NCBI RefSeq assembly: GCF_000971235.1
Contig: NZ_BBMB01000014.1
Location: 32,050 to 96,049, forward strand
DNA length: 64,000 bases
DNA from: Demequina subtropica
Lineage (GTDB): Bacteria; Actinomycetota; Actinomycetes; Actinomycetales; Demequinaceae
Direction: 5' to 3'
In this document: positions 8,401 through 16,241 of the stretch, one piece after another
Numbering within the stretch: the first letter of the stretch is position 1
How the letters are laid out: every line of letters begins with the position of its first letter
Translations under genes and position numbers: made by a program
The notes under the pieces: generated by a model
The model's database searches: none
Told to the model about the DNA's origin: nothing
What the model saw: only the letters and a program-made list of their open reading frames with translations

Positions 8401-9214
8401 CGCGGTGGTCGCCGCGGTGCTTGTGCTGATCGCGCGACGCCTGGTCGCGTGGCGCGAGGTCGGCGGGCTGGTCGCGGTGGCCGCGGGCGCCATCGCGGCG
8501 CGCCTCGCGGTCGGCGAGCTCGGCGGGGAGGAGGTCGCCACGGCGGCGCTCGCCGGCGTCGCGTTCGCGGGCATCGTGGCGCTTGCGCGACTCGACTGGA
8601 TCCCTGCCGTCGCGGTGGCACGGGCGGGTGCGGCCGCATCGATCCTGGTCCTGGCCGCGGGCATCGTCGCGGACGATGCGACGGCGGCCGGCCTCGGGAT
8701 GCTGGTGGTGTCCGCGGGCTGGCTCGCGCTGCGCGAGCCGGCGCCGTTGCCCGCCCGGGTGGGCGCGGCGATCGGCGCGACGCTCGGTGTCGGGCTCGTC
8801 CTGAGCGGCGCCGGCATCGAGGCGCTCGAGGCGTACACGATCGTGCCGGCGGCGTGGGCGCTGGCCGAGGGTGTCGCATGGATGCGGCGCGATCCTGAGC
8901 TGGCGAGCACCACCGCGCTGGGCGGCGGGCTCGCGCTCGCGATCGTGCCGAGCCTCGTCGCGATCGCGGTGCAGCCGGGCGCGCTCGTGCGCACCGTCGG
9001 GCTCACGCTTGCGGTGGCGGCGCTCGCGATCGTGAGCGTCCGAACCAGGTGGCTCGCGCCCGCGGTCGCCGCGGCCGCGACGGCCGTCGCCCTCGCGCTC
9101 GTCCAGGTCGCGGTGCCCGACCCCGAGCTGCCCCGCTGGATCGCCTTCGCGGCCGTGGGCGCGGTGCTGCTCGGGCTCGCCGTCGCCTACGATCGGCTGC
9201 GCCAGCTCAGGTGA
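5462..9214 (+). CDS. Giant multi-spanning membrane protein with N-terminal zinc ribbon (SCO7613 C-terminal-domain-like)
   Basis: This 1,250-residue protein begins with a zinc-ribbon-like module, CPLCG and CPGCG (Cys 9, 12, 24 and 27). An alpha-helical charged segment (about 35-85) and a Pro/Arg-rich linker follow. From about residue 140 to the end there is an almost continuous array of Ala/Val/Leu/Gly-rich transmembrane helices, several dozen by eye. It resembles actinobacterial proteins annotated as SCO7613 C-terminal domain-containing membrane proteins, whose function is unknown. ATG 5462 is preceded by an AGGGGG ribosome-binding site; TACACT at about 5435 may be its -10. The gene is monocistronic, followed by tRNA-Lys. 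Confidence 0.75.
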   Translation: MVVAGDSACPLCGDPASDQPGGACPGCGADLGDPAAQRLREAVAAVALSQAAYDAARVQLDRDLAARERARVELGATRFRMRRLGPEDDAPREDAPVAPPAASAPRDVFAVPGPYRPRAPRAPRVRTARLRTALTAPVLLGMAGAALLIASAIVFVAVTWETILPALQAVILLAIAAAVGVLARWVLRRGMPEPAGAIGVVSAAFAGTSVVALERTADVLGVFTTPAALVVAAATASFLARRDVPWLSLAAAATVPVAALIAVAGASAESGAAGLALSAAVAVGLLMVAGERWFDGMGAELQRYAVAALGPLAVVATYALADLEPGKIWWVWLPAVAAVGAAVRWRGIGVTAAVVATTSAGAGMAPLLSEPALALLVVAAIGALALAAGAREPALQRAVAWGLVPAGIAAVVAAVAGLGIAIDARGAAAAAPWAWPAGLAAIGAASIVARRWEDAEHARAVLTTGAAMVAAATVPAVLALAPPPGGGAAIALAAASVAALLAGAARAWPAGPARLTVALAGVATGAGGALVGMAAWASPGDRWPWLTLAGAAVPLALALAAVRRAPRALGALNVLLLTLAPAATVLRLGGTEVWAGAALVAAAAALVWFLAGVAPAAARWALGGLAPAAVLLVVALAWGGVAAIDVLRLEGAAGPRSWLLACGLTLLAGVVASAAIRGRAIGDGDHARLGETAGAVLATACAAVGTAAVASAGAGEVATMGAALVLSAAAGATGWWWRDAQARAVAQIGAIAWVTALALRGVAGIALGLVPPVTGAAVVLGIAGLLALAALLVPRFATAPAVAIATLVAPAWVSGEGGGPVAVALAGATSAAGAAWLLRVLGERPAAAGRWGLVPVALWALPGFASTAVAWLRAVSDAWEGTGAGTPVDPLAVPAAAVAAAGLLAARRLRVDAATIVGAACVLAAAAVPTPWSAIVVAAVAVAGLAVLGRWTVGPWHPVMIALAAVLMAGMHPWAQVAAHAVVAAVLVLIARRLVAWREVGGLVAVAAGAIAARLAVGELGGEEVATAALAGVAFAGIVALARLDWIPAVAVARAGAAASILVLAAGIVADDATAAGLGMLVVSAGWLALREPAPLPARVGAAIGATLGVGLVLSGAGIEALEAYTIVPAAWALAEGVAWMRRDPELASTTALGGGLALAIVPSLVAIAVQPGALVRTVGLTLAVAALAIVSVRTRWLAPAVAAAATAVALALVQVAVPDPELPRWIAFAAVGAVLLGLAVAYDRLRQLR

Positions 9215-9244
9215 GCCGGGATGCCGGAGGCGTCCCCGTGCCGA

Positions 9245-9274
9245 TTTCACTTTCGCGTAGAAGTCAGGTAGTGT
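9245..9274 (+). promoter_or_regulatory. Promoter of tRNA-Lys
   Basis: TTTCAC (9245-9250) and TAGTGT (9269-9274) are separated by 18 bases and lie 29 bases before the tRNA 5' end. This is a reasonable sigma-70-type promoter in a locally less GC-rich stretch. Confidence 0.4.
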
Positions 9275-9303
9275 TTTCTCTCGCGCCGCGGTAGCGGAGC
9301 GAT

Positions 9304-9379
<76 letters not shown>

Positions 9380-9384
9380 CACAC

Positions 9385-9414
9385 GAAGGCCCGGTCCGGA
9401 TGGACCGGGCCTTC
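9385..9414 (+). terminator. tRNA-Lys terminator hairpin
   Basis: A perfect 13-bp stem (9385-9397 with 9402-9414, loop GGAT) begins six bases after the CCA end. Confidence 0.8.
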
Positions 9415-9694
9415 GTCGTTCCCGGCGGACGTCGGCATGCCGATCCCCGTCCGGCGCACGCACGATTCCGCGCCCGATTCCGCCGAATCACGCATTCCGT
9501 CGCGATCAACACTGGCCAAGCGCGCATCGGTGCGCTACAAGTAGAGGCGTGGACAAAAGGGACGAAGGCGGACCATTCGGTACGCCGGAATCCTGCAAGG
9601 GTCCGCGAGGCGAGGGTTCCTGGTCTGTGGCGCGGTGAGCGCTGTCGGCCGGTGCGCGCGCCGTCCAGGGGGGATCACAACACGGGGGTACGTG
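9415..9694. other. 280-bp region upstream of the dehydratase-like gene
   Basis: No convincing gene is seen. Short open frames here have codon patterns of shadows. A weak promoter may lie around 9507-9541, but the elements are too degenerate to assign. The long leader before the ATG at 9695 could hold regulation, but no clear palindrome or riboswitch fold was recognised. Confidence 0.4.
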
Positions 9695-10792
9695 ATGGGC
9701 AACGCTGAGAGGGCTGGCGACAGCTCGACCTTTTCCGGGAAGACCGTGTTCATCACGGGTCACAGCGGATTCATCGGAGCGTGGCTCGCCACGGTCCTCG
9801 ACCACCTGGGAGCGAACGTCGTCGGCTACTCGATCGACGACGACCCCTCCTCGGCGGAACGGGCCGTGTGGCTCGAGGAGATGGGCGTCCACCGCATCGT
9901 CGGTGACGTCCGCGACCGCTCCCGCCTCTTCGCCGCGCTCGAGGTGACGCGGCCGGACGTCGTCTTCCACCTCGCGGCGCAGGCGATCCTGTGTCGCGGC
10001 TTCGACGACCCTCACCTCACCTTCGACGTCAACCTCAACGGCTCGCTCAACATCCTCGAGGCGGAGCGCATCGGGCTCATCCCGTCGCTCGTGCACGTGA
10101 CCTCGGACAAGTGCTACGTGCCCATGTCCGCGGACAGCGGCATGCTCACCGAGGACAGCCCCATCGGCGGGCACAGCCCGTACTCGGCCTCGAAGTCGAT
10201 GTGCGAGAGCATGTTCGCCGAGTTCATGGACCTGCCCCGCCTGGGCGGTGCCCCGCACCGCGCCGGCTCGGTCCGCCTGGGCAACGTGATCGGCGGCGGC
10301 GACGATGCGGACCGCCTGGTCCCCAACTGCATCCGCGTGTTCCAGGACGACCGCGTCTTCGCGGTCCGCGACCCGCTCGCGGTGCGACCCTTCCAGCACG
10401 TGCTCGACGTGGTCGACGGGTTCGTGCGCCTGGGCGCCCGGCTGCTGACCGCGACCGAGGAGGACGTGCACGCCCTCAACTTCGCGCCGCCGACCGCGGG
10501 CCACACCGCGGGCGAGATGGTCTTCGAGCTCGCGCGGGCCTGGGGTGACGAGGCGCTCATCAGCCCCGAGCGCGACGTGTGCGGCTTCCCCGAGGACAAG
10601 CTGCTGTGGCTCGACGGCTCGCGCGCCGCGGACCTGCTCGACTGGCACCACGCCTTCGACCTGCGCCGCTCCGCCGAGCGGATCGTCGACTGGGTGCGCA
10701 GCGTCGACGAGGGCGCGACCGCGGCCGAGGCCACTCGCCGCCAGGCTGCCGAGTACTACCTCGAGCCGGTGCATGTGGAGGCCGCGGCCTGA
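9695..10792 (+). CDS. NAD-dependent sugar-nucleotide dehydratase/epimerase, CDP-glucose 4,6-dehydratase-like
   Basis: A 365-residue extended short-chain dehydrogenase. The Rossmann motif GHSGFIGAWL (about residues 22-31) is close to the GHTGFKGSWL of CDP-glucose 4,6-dehydratases; VVFHLAAQA follows, then the catalytic YSASK (Tyr and Lys of YxxxK), and RLGNVIGGGD with DRLVPNCIRVFQ in the substrate domain. Length fits RfbG-type enzymes, which start the route from CDP-glucose to dideoxy or branched sugars. No other sugar biosynthesis gene is nearby, so the real substrate may differ. ATG 9695 gives the family N-terminus; an upstream in-frame start at 9635 is possible but unsupported. Confidence 0.8.
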   Translation: MGNAERAGDSSTFSGKTVFITGHSGFIGAWLATVLDHLGANVVGYSIDDDPSSAERAVWLEEMGVHRIVGDVRDRSRLFAALEVTRPDVVFHLAAQAILCRGFDDPHLTFDVNLNGSLNILEAERIGLIPSLVHVTSDKCYVPMSADSGMLTEDSPIGGHSPYSASKSMCESMFAEFMDLPRLGGAPHRAGSVRLGNVIGGGDDADRLVPNCIRVFQDDRVFAVRDPLAVRPFQHVLDVVDGFVRLGARLLTATEEDVHALNFAPPTAGHTAGEMVFELARAWGDEALISPERDVCGFPEDKLLWLDGSRAADLLDWHHAFDLRRSAERIVDWVRSVDEGATAAEATRRQAAEYYLEPVHVEAAA

Positions 10793-10816
10793 CGGACGCG
10801 CCGCCCCCGACGTCAC

Positions 10817-10845
10817 GAGGCCCCGGTCCAGCGGACCGGGGCCTC
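10817..10845. terminator. Terminator between the dehydratase-like gene and the OpuC-type binding protein gene
   Basis: A perfect 13-bp stem (10817-10829 with 10833-10845, loop AGC) lies between convergent genes and probably serves both. Confidence 0.8.
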
Positions 10846-10864
10846 GTCGTCGGGAGGTGGCGGT

Positions 10865-11869
10865 TCAGCCGAGCTCGCCGTCCGAGCTGAACACGAGACC
10901 GACCATCACCTGGCCCTGGCGCAGCGCGTTCTTGGTGAGCGGCCCGCCCGCGTCGAGCGAGTCGAACTGCGCGACCTCGAGGCCGTACTCCTCCTCGAGC
11001 CCGATCTGGCAGAACGGGCGCTCGGGGCACTCGGGAGGCCCGCCGAGCGAGATGGTGCCGCAGGTCTCCGCGAGCCCGGTGAGGGACGTGACGCCGTACT
11101 CCTCCGAGAACGCGGTGGTGACGGCGAATGCGTTCTGGTCCTGAGCGGCCGAGGGGGCGCCGAAGACGAGCCCCGCGTCGGTCGCGAGCGGCTCGAGCGC
11201 GGCGACGGTCGCGTCGACGTCGCCCGAAGCCACGGGCTCCGCGTCCGCGCCGTTCGCGGCCAGGTTGAGGTACTCCGTCACGGTCGCCGCGTACTCCGGG
11301 ACCACCTGGATCTCGCCGCTCTCGAGCGCGGGCAGGTACGTCTCGCGGGAGCCGATGGTCCGCACCTCCGTGTCCCAGCCGGCGGCGTCCAGCACGGCGG
11401 CGTAGATCTCCGCGACCGTGATGTTCTCGGAGAAGTTCGCGGCGCCGATGACGATCGATCCGGAGCCCTCGTCGGGTGCCGCGATCGAGTTGTCCGCGAC
11501 GAACTGCGTCGCCGCCTCCTGGGAGGTCGCGCGATCGATGTCCACCGCCTTGTTGAGCGCGATCAGGTCGTCCGTGGTGAGCACCGCGGACACCGCGTCG
11601 AGCGCCGCGATCAGCTCGGGGGTCGCGGCGTCCCCGTTGATCGCCGGGATCACGTTGTCGGCGTTCTGCAGCATCGCATCGTCCTCGAGGACCACGAGCG
11701 TGTCTCCCGGCACGGGCTGGCACTCCTGGGCCATGGAACCGCCGGAGGTCGAGCCCATGGTCGAGGCGTCGTTGCTCTCCAGTGGAAGCGTGTCGGAGCC
11801 GGAGCTGCAGCCGGCGAGCAGCAGGACCGCGGTGGCGGTGCCCGCAAGGATGGCGTTCGTGCTTCTCAT
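10865..11869 (-). CDS. OpuC-type betaine/choline ABC transporter binding lipoprotein, apparently circularly permuted
   Basis: A 334-residue lipoprotein with lipobox LLAGC (Cys21). Residues about 52-126 (DTLVVLEDDAMLQNADNVIP, LTTDDLIALNKAVD) match the part that normally forms the C-terminal end of OpuAC-family binding proteins. Residues about 138-334 match the normal N-terminal part, from IVIGAANFSENITVAEIYAA through GEIQVVPEYAATVTEYLNL to VMVGLVFSSDGELG. The family order is therefore swapped, joined by a short Ser/Gly/Asp linker (about 127-137), as in a circular permutation. It would capture a compatible solute outside the membrane for the two permeases and the ATPase encoded just upstream. 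ATG 11869 has a GGAGGAG ribosome-binding site. Confidence 0.85.
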   Translation of the reverse strand: MRSTNAILAGTATAVLLLAGCSSGSDTLPLESNDASTMGSTSGGSMAQECQPVPGDTLVVLEDDAMLQNADNVIPAINGDAATPELIAALDAVSAVLTTDDLIALNKAVDIDRATSQEAATQFVADNSIAAPDEGSGSIVIGAANFSENITVAEIYAAVLDAAGWDTEVRTIGSRETYLPALESGEIQVVPEYAATVTEYLNLAANGADAEPVASGDVDATVAALEPLATDAGLVFGAPSAAQDQNAFAVTTAFSEEYGVTSLTGLAETCGTISLGGPPECPERPFCQIGLEEEYGLEVAQFDSLDAGGPLTKNALRQGQVMVGLVFSSDGELG

Positions 11870-12009
11870 GTCGCTCCTCCGGTGGGGGTCTGTCCATGGT
11901 GCGCAACCGGGGTGCGAGGGTGTTTGTTCCCCCGTGACCCGGCTTCCAGGCTATTCACCATTCGCCGCGTCCGCGAGGGCGGATGGGTCGGAACAGGACG
12001 ATGCGTGGG

Positions 12010-12741
12010 TCAGGCGGCGGCGACCGTGGTCGCGCGCAGGGGGAGGGGCGTCGCGACGCGCTGGGCCCGGCTGAGCAGCTGGTCGATCCCGAGGCACAGC
12101 GCCGCGATGAGGATCCCCCCGGCGAGCACCTGACCGTAGCGCTGCGTCGCGACGCCGGTGTTGATGATCACGCCCAGCCCGCCGCCCGCGACCAGCGCGG
12201 CGAGGGGCACGGTGGCGACGGTCTGCGTGGTGGAGGTGCGCAGGCCCGCCGCGATGAGCGGCACCGCGAGCGGCAGCTCGACGCGCAGCGCCACCTGGCG
12301 ACGTGTCATCCCTTGGCCGAACGCCGCCTCGCGCACGTCCGCGTCGACGCCGGCCATGCCGGTGAAGGTGTTGGTGAGGATGGGCGGGAACGCGAAGATC
12401 GCGGCGGCGATGATCACCGCGCGGTTCCCGAAGCCGATCGCGGAGGCGGAGAACAGCGTGAGCAGCGCGAGCGTGGGCATGGCGCGCGACACGTTCGAGA
12501 TCACGGTGGTCGCCCCGCCGCCTCGGCGGATGTGCCCCAGCCACAGGCCCAGCGGCAGCGCGAGCGCGGCCGCGATCGCGACGGCCGCGAAGGACATGTA
12601 GAGGTGCTCGATCGCGAGCGCGATGATCGAGTCCTGCTGGAAGCGCGGGGAGCCGTCGAGGTTGGTGCCGAACATGCCGTGCGCGCCCGTCCAGCTGACG
12701 GGGTCGGTGAGGTACTCCCACGCGTCGCCGATGCTGCTCAT
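12010..12741 (-). CDS. OpuC-type compatible-solute ABC transporter permease (1)
   Basis: A 243-residue inner-membrane permease of the BPD-transport family with about six helices. The cytoplasmic coupling (EAA) loop is AAFGQGMTRRQVALRVELPLA, abutting VPLIAAGLRTSTTQTVATV and the GGGLGVIINTG motif typical of OpuCB/OpuCD and ProW. ATG 12741 overlaps the stop of permease 2 (ATGA), showing cotranscription and coupling. The binding-protein gene follows after 140 bases, a gap that probably holds an extra promoter to raise binding-protein expression. Confidence 0.9.
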   Translation of the reverse strand: MSSIGDAWEYLTDPVSWTGAHGMFGTNLDGSPRFQQDSIIALAIEHLYMSFAAVAIAAALALPLGLWLGHIRRGGGATTVISNVSRAMPTLALLTLFSASAIGFGNRAVIIAAAIFAFPPILTNTFTGMAGVDADVREAAFGQGMTRRQVALRVELPLAVPLIAAGLRTSTTQTVATVPLAALVAGGGLGVIINTGVATQRYGQVLAGGILIAALCLGIDQLLSRAQRVATPLPLRATTVAAA

Positions 12742-13403
12742 GCGACGGCGCTCCTCGCGCGCGAGCGCGCCCACGGCATCGCCCACCGTGCCGCCAGCAC
12801 CAGGAGCAGGTCGAGCACGAGCGCGAGCGCGAGGCACAGCAGCGCGCTGGTGGCGATCTGCGCGCGGTAGTTCGACTGCATGCCCCGGAACATCAGCTGA
12901 CCGAGCCCGCCATAGCCCACCACCACACCCACGGTCACGAGCGCGACGGTGGAGACGGTGGCGATCCGCAGCCCGGCGACGATGCTGGGCAGCGCGTTGG
13001 GGAGCTCGACGGTGAGCAGCAGACGGGTGGGGGAGTAGCCCAGCCCGCGCGCCGCGTCGACAACGTCGGGGTCGACCCCCTGGAGACCGACGAGCGTGTT
13101 CCGCACGAGCACGAGCAGCGCGTATGCGACCAGGCCGATGAGCACCGTGGTGCGTCCGATCCCGGTGAAGGGCGCGAGCAGCGCGAACAGCGCGAACGAC
13201 GGCACCGTGTAGAGCACCCCGGTGAGCCCGAGGATGGGGCCGGACAGCCGCGGCGAGCGGCGCGCGAGCATCGCCATGGGCAGCGCGAGCGCGATCGCGA
13301 TGAGCATCGCCTCGACCGTGAGCGTCGCGTGGATCTGGAGATGCTCCCAGACCTCGCCGCCGCTGCGGCGCAGGTAGTCGAGCGACAGCCAGGGGTTATC
13401 CAC
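12738..13403 (-). CDS. OpuC-type compatible-solute ABC transporter permease (2)
   Basis: The second permease subunit, 221 residues from the chosen GTG at 13403, with about five or six helices. Motifs match the OpuC/ProW type: LTGVLYTVPSFALFALLAPF, the coupling loop DAARGLGYSPTRLLLTVELP, VAGLRIATVSTVALVTVG and YGGLGQLMFRG. An upstream GTG at 13448 would add 15 residues and nearly touch the divergent ATPase gene; neither start has a well-spaced ribosome-binding site, so the start is uncertain. First gene of permease-permease-binding protein, divergent from the ATPase gene. Confidence 0.88.
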   Translation of the reverse strand: MDNPWLSLDYLRRSGGEVWEHLQIHATLTVEAMLIAIALALPMAMLARRSPRLSGPILGLTGVLYTVPSFALFALLAPFTGIGRTTVLIGLVAYALLVLVRNTLVGLQGVDPDVVDAARGLGYSPTRLLLTVELPNALPSIVAGLRIATVSTVALVTVGVVVGYGGLGQLMFRGMQSNYRAQIATSALLCLALALVLDLLLVLAARWAMPWARSRARSAVA

Positions 13404-13450
13404 CCTTCGACCGTACACGGCGGGTCCGACGGGCCCTGGGGCGGTCACGC

Positions 13451-13462
13451 TACGGTGGACCG
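13451..13462 (+). promoter_or_regulatory. Likely -10 element for the OpuC-type ATPase gene (leaderless)
   Basis: TACGGT (13451-13456) ends six bases before ATG 13463, with no ribosome-binding site, implying a leaderless mRNA. Confidence 0.45.
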
Positions 13463-14218
<756 letters not shown>

Positions 14219-14260
14219 GCGGCTAGCGCCAGCCGCGCCGCCGCGCCGCCTGATGCGGCA

Positions 14261-14926
14261 TTACCGCCAGCGGCCCCGCCACCATGGCGTCTTGAAGCCC
14301 GCGGCGGCGCGTTCCTCGCGCTCGGCGCGCTCCTCCGCCTCGAGCTGGGCGCGGCGCCGGCGTCGCCGACGCCCGGTGGTGACGATGCGGTAGAACACGA
14401 AGCCCATCGCGATGAGCACCACCACCACGAGGATGGGCACGAAGATCGCGATGAGGCTGAGCGCGACGGCGGTCGCGTCCTCGGCGAACGAGGCGACGGG
14501 CGCGCCCGTGCCCGCGGTCGCGGCGTTCACGGACGGCCGTGAGGCGGACTTCGCGGTGTGGACGGCGGCGGTGACGATCGCGCCGATGATGCCCGCGATG
14601 AGCGGGTTCTCCTGCCAGAAGCTGCTCTCGTCGATCACCTGCGCGGCCGCGGTGGCGGCGAAGATCACGCCGCCCACCACCGGTCGCACGAGCGACTGGA
14701 GGAGGTCGTTGATGTGGTCGACGCCCGGGATCTTGTCCAGCACCAGCTCAGCGGCGAGCAGCAGCAGGCCGATGATGATGGTGGGCCACGACTGCAGCCA
14801 GTCGAGCTGCTCCGGCAGCACGATGAAGTCGGTGAAGCGGGCGAACAGCCCCACCAGCACGAGCGGGATGAACGCGTTGAGCCCCGCTGCGGCGGCCAGT
14901 CCGGCGCCGGTGAGAGCTGCGAGCAT
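14261..14926 (-). CDS. DUF4126 domain-containing membrane protein
   Basis: A 221-residue membrane protein matching the DUF4126 family. The N-terminal LAALTGAGLAAAAGLNAFIP and the segment LVLDKIPGVDHINDLLQSLV are typical, with further helices around residues 70-90 and 165-185. The tail after about residue 187 is strongly basic, rich in Arg, and probably cytoplasmic. The function of the family is unknown. ATG 14926 follows an excellent GGAGGAGG ribosome-binding site. The gene converges with the OpuC-type ATPase gene and lies downstream of tRNA-His. Confidence 0.8.
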   Translation of the reverse strand: MLAALTGAGLAAAAGLNAFIPLVLVGLFARFTDFIVLPEQLDWLQSWPTIIIGLLLLAAELVLDKIPGVDHINDLLQSLVRPVVGGVIFAATAAAQVIDESSFWQENPLIAGIIGAIVTAAVHTAKSASRPSVNAATAGTGAPVASFAEDATAVALSLIAIFVPILVVVVLIAMGFVFYRIVTTGRRRRRRRAQLEAEERAEREERAAAGFKTPWWRGRWR

Positions 14927-14989
14927 GTGTCCTCCTCCAGGGGGCGCCGAGCCGCGGCGCCTTCGCAAGGATAGTCTGCGCGGGAACGA

Positions 14990-15024
14990 CGAAGGCCCCG
15001 CCGTCCATGACGTCGGGGCCTTCG
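14990..15024 (-). terminator. tRNA-His terminator hairpin
   Basis: An 11-bp perfect stem (14990-15000 with 15014-15024) with a 13-base loop lies eight bases beyond the tRNA-His 3' end in its transcription direction. Confidence 0.7.
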
Positions 15025-15031
15025 TGCTCAG

Positions 15032-15105
15032 GGTGGCTAACGGGACTTGAACCCGCGGCCCCCGCGACCACAACGCGGTGCTCTACCAACTGAGCTATAG
15101 CCACC
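15032..15105 (-). tRNA. tRNA-His (anticodon GTG)
   Basis: The acceptor GTGGCTA (15104-15098) pairs with TAGCCAC (15039-15033). The anticodon stem CCGCG/CGCGG encloses TTGTGGT (anticodon GTG). The T-arm contains GGGTTCAAGTCCC. Position 15105 supplies the extra G(-1) that marks tRNA-His, opposite discriminator C. CCA is not encoded. Confidence 0.95.
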
Positions 15106-15141
15106 ATCGTCCCTCGCGGGACGGAGACCAGTGTACCGGGT

Positions 15142-15759
15142 CTACGAGGGTGTCGGTGACGCGTCGGGCGTCACACGACCCGCCGCTGCCTTGGCCTGAT
15201 CCGAGTCCGGGCCGGGCAGCGGTACGAGGATGGTCTCGCGGTAGTAGCGCAGCTCCGTGATCGAGTCGCGGATGTCGCCGAGCGCGCGGTGGCCGCCGGT
15301 CTTGGCCGGCGCCTGGAAGAACACGCGGGGGTACCAGCGGCGCACCAGCTCCTTGAGCGAGCTCACGTCGACCACGCGGTAGTGGAGGTGGCCGATGACG
15401 TCGGGCATGTCGCGCTCGAGGAACATGCGGTCCATGCCGACGGTGTTGCCCGCGAGGGGCGACTTGCCGGCGACGGGGACATGCTCCTTGATGTAGGCGA
15501 GCACCTGCTGCTGCGCGTCCTCCATGGTGGTGCCGTGCTCGAGCTCGGGCAGCAGGCCCGAGGTCTCGTGCATGGTGCGCACGAAGTCGCCCATGCCGGC
15601 AAGCGCCTGCTCGGAGGGCTTGATCACGACGGAGACTCCGTCGCCCAGGATGTTGAGGTCCGAGTCGGTGACGAGGCACGCGACCTCGACGAGGGCGTCG
15701 CTGCCCACATCGAGGCCCGTCATCTCGCAGTCGATCCAGACGAGAGGGGTGTCGGTCAT
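15142..15759 (-). CDS. orn: Oligoribonuclease
   Basis: A 205-residue cytoplasmic DEDDh 3'-5' exonuclease that degrades di- to pentanucleotides, including pGpG from c-di-GMP turnover; a GGDEF protein is encoded elsewhere in this window. Exo I appears as LVWIDCEMTGLDVGSDALVE, Exo II as PLAGNTVGMDRMFLERDMP, and Exo III as KTGGHRALGDIRDSI, with the catalytic His and Asp present. The C-terminus extends about 20 residues beyond the E. coli length. ATG 15759 lies seven bases after a TAAGGT -10 box (15772-15767), implying a leaderless mRNA. Confidence 0.96.
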   Translation of the reverse strand: MTDTPLVWIDCEMTGLDVGSDALVEVACLVTDSDLNILGDGVSVVIKPSEQALAGMGDFVRTMHETSGLLPELEHGTTMEDAQQQVLAYIKEHVPVAGKSPLAGNTVGMDRMFLERDMPDVIGHLHYRVVDVSSLKELVRRWYPRVFFQAPAKTGGHRALGDIRDSITELRYYRETILVPLPGPDSDQAKAAAGRVTPDASPTPS

Positions 15760-15804
15760 GGCCCACACCTTACCGACGCGGTGCGACACGGGTGGGGCGA
15801 GGGG

Positions 15805-15855
15805 TTGACAGGCTCGCCCAAGGATGGTTGGTTAGTTGGTGAAGTAACTAACCAA
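15805..15855 (+). promoter_or_regulatory. GntR operon promoter with perfect 10-bp inverted-repeat operator
   Basis: A consensus -35 TTGACA (15805-15810) is followed after 17 bases by the left arm of an operator, TTGGTTAGTT (15828-15837). Its exact inverse AACTAACCAA is at 15846-15855, with an 8-bp spacer. The left arm covers the expected -10. It is a likely autoregulatory site for the YtrA-like regulator encoded 30 bases downstream. Confidence 0.7.
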
Positions 15856-15884
15856 GGAACTGAGCGGGGAACCAGGGAGGTGTC

Positions 15885-16241
15885 GTGGACGACGGTCGGC
15901 CGATCTTCCAGCAGATCGCGGAGCAGCTCGAGGAGAGGATCCTCGACGGCTCCATGCCGGAGGAGGCCCAGGTGCCGTCGATCAACGAGCTCGCCGCGTT
16001 CCACCGCATCAACCCCGCGACCGCGCTCAAGGGTGTGAACCGCCTGGTCGACGCCGGGGTCCTCTACAAGCGCCGAGGCATCGGGATGTTCGTCGCGACG
16101 GGGGCGCGGGCCGCGCTGCTCGCGTCGCGACGCGACGAGTTCCACGACGCCTACATCGGCCCGCTCGTGTCGCGGGCCGTCACGCTCGGGATCACCCCCG
16201 AGCAGCTCATCGAGATGATCAGGAAGGAGGCGGCACAGTGA
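15885..16241 (+). CDS. GntR-family transcriptional regulator, YtrA subfamily
   Basis: A 118-residue DNA-binding repressor with an N-terminal winged helix-turn-helix (PIFQQIAEQLEERILDGSMP, then VPSINELAAFHRINPATALK, VNRLVDAGVLYKRRGIGMFV) and only a short helical C-terminal region for dimerisation, the YtrA subfamily layout. Such regulators control adjacent ABC transporter operons. The GTG start at 15885 follows GGGAGG. The gene overlaps the following ATPase gene by four bases (GTGA), and a perfect inverted repeat in its promoter is the probable operator. Confidence 0.92.
   Translation: MDDGRPIFQQIAEQLEERILDGSMPEEAQVPSINELAAFHRINPATALKGVNRLVDAGVLYKRRGIGMFVATGARAALLASRRDEFHDAYIGPLVSRAVTLGITPEQLIEMIRKEAAQ

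Noticed and set aside
4889..9250. A 1,453-codon open frame antisense to the large membrane protein
   Set aside because: Its composition is Arg/Gly/Asp/His-rich with no recognisable domain except at the end, where it is the real bcp gene. It is the usual shadow of a GC-rich gene with strong third-position bias.
13404..13448. A longer start (GTG 13448) for OpuC permease 2
   Set aside because: It would add 15 residues without homology and leave 14 bp to the divergent ATPase start. The shorter start is preferred, but not strongly.
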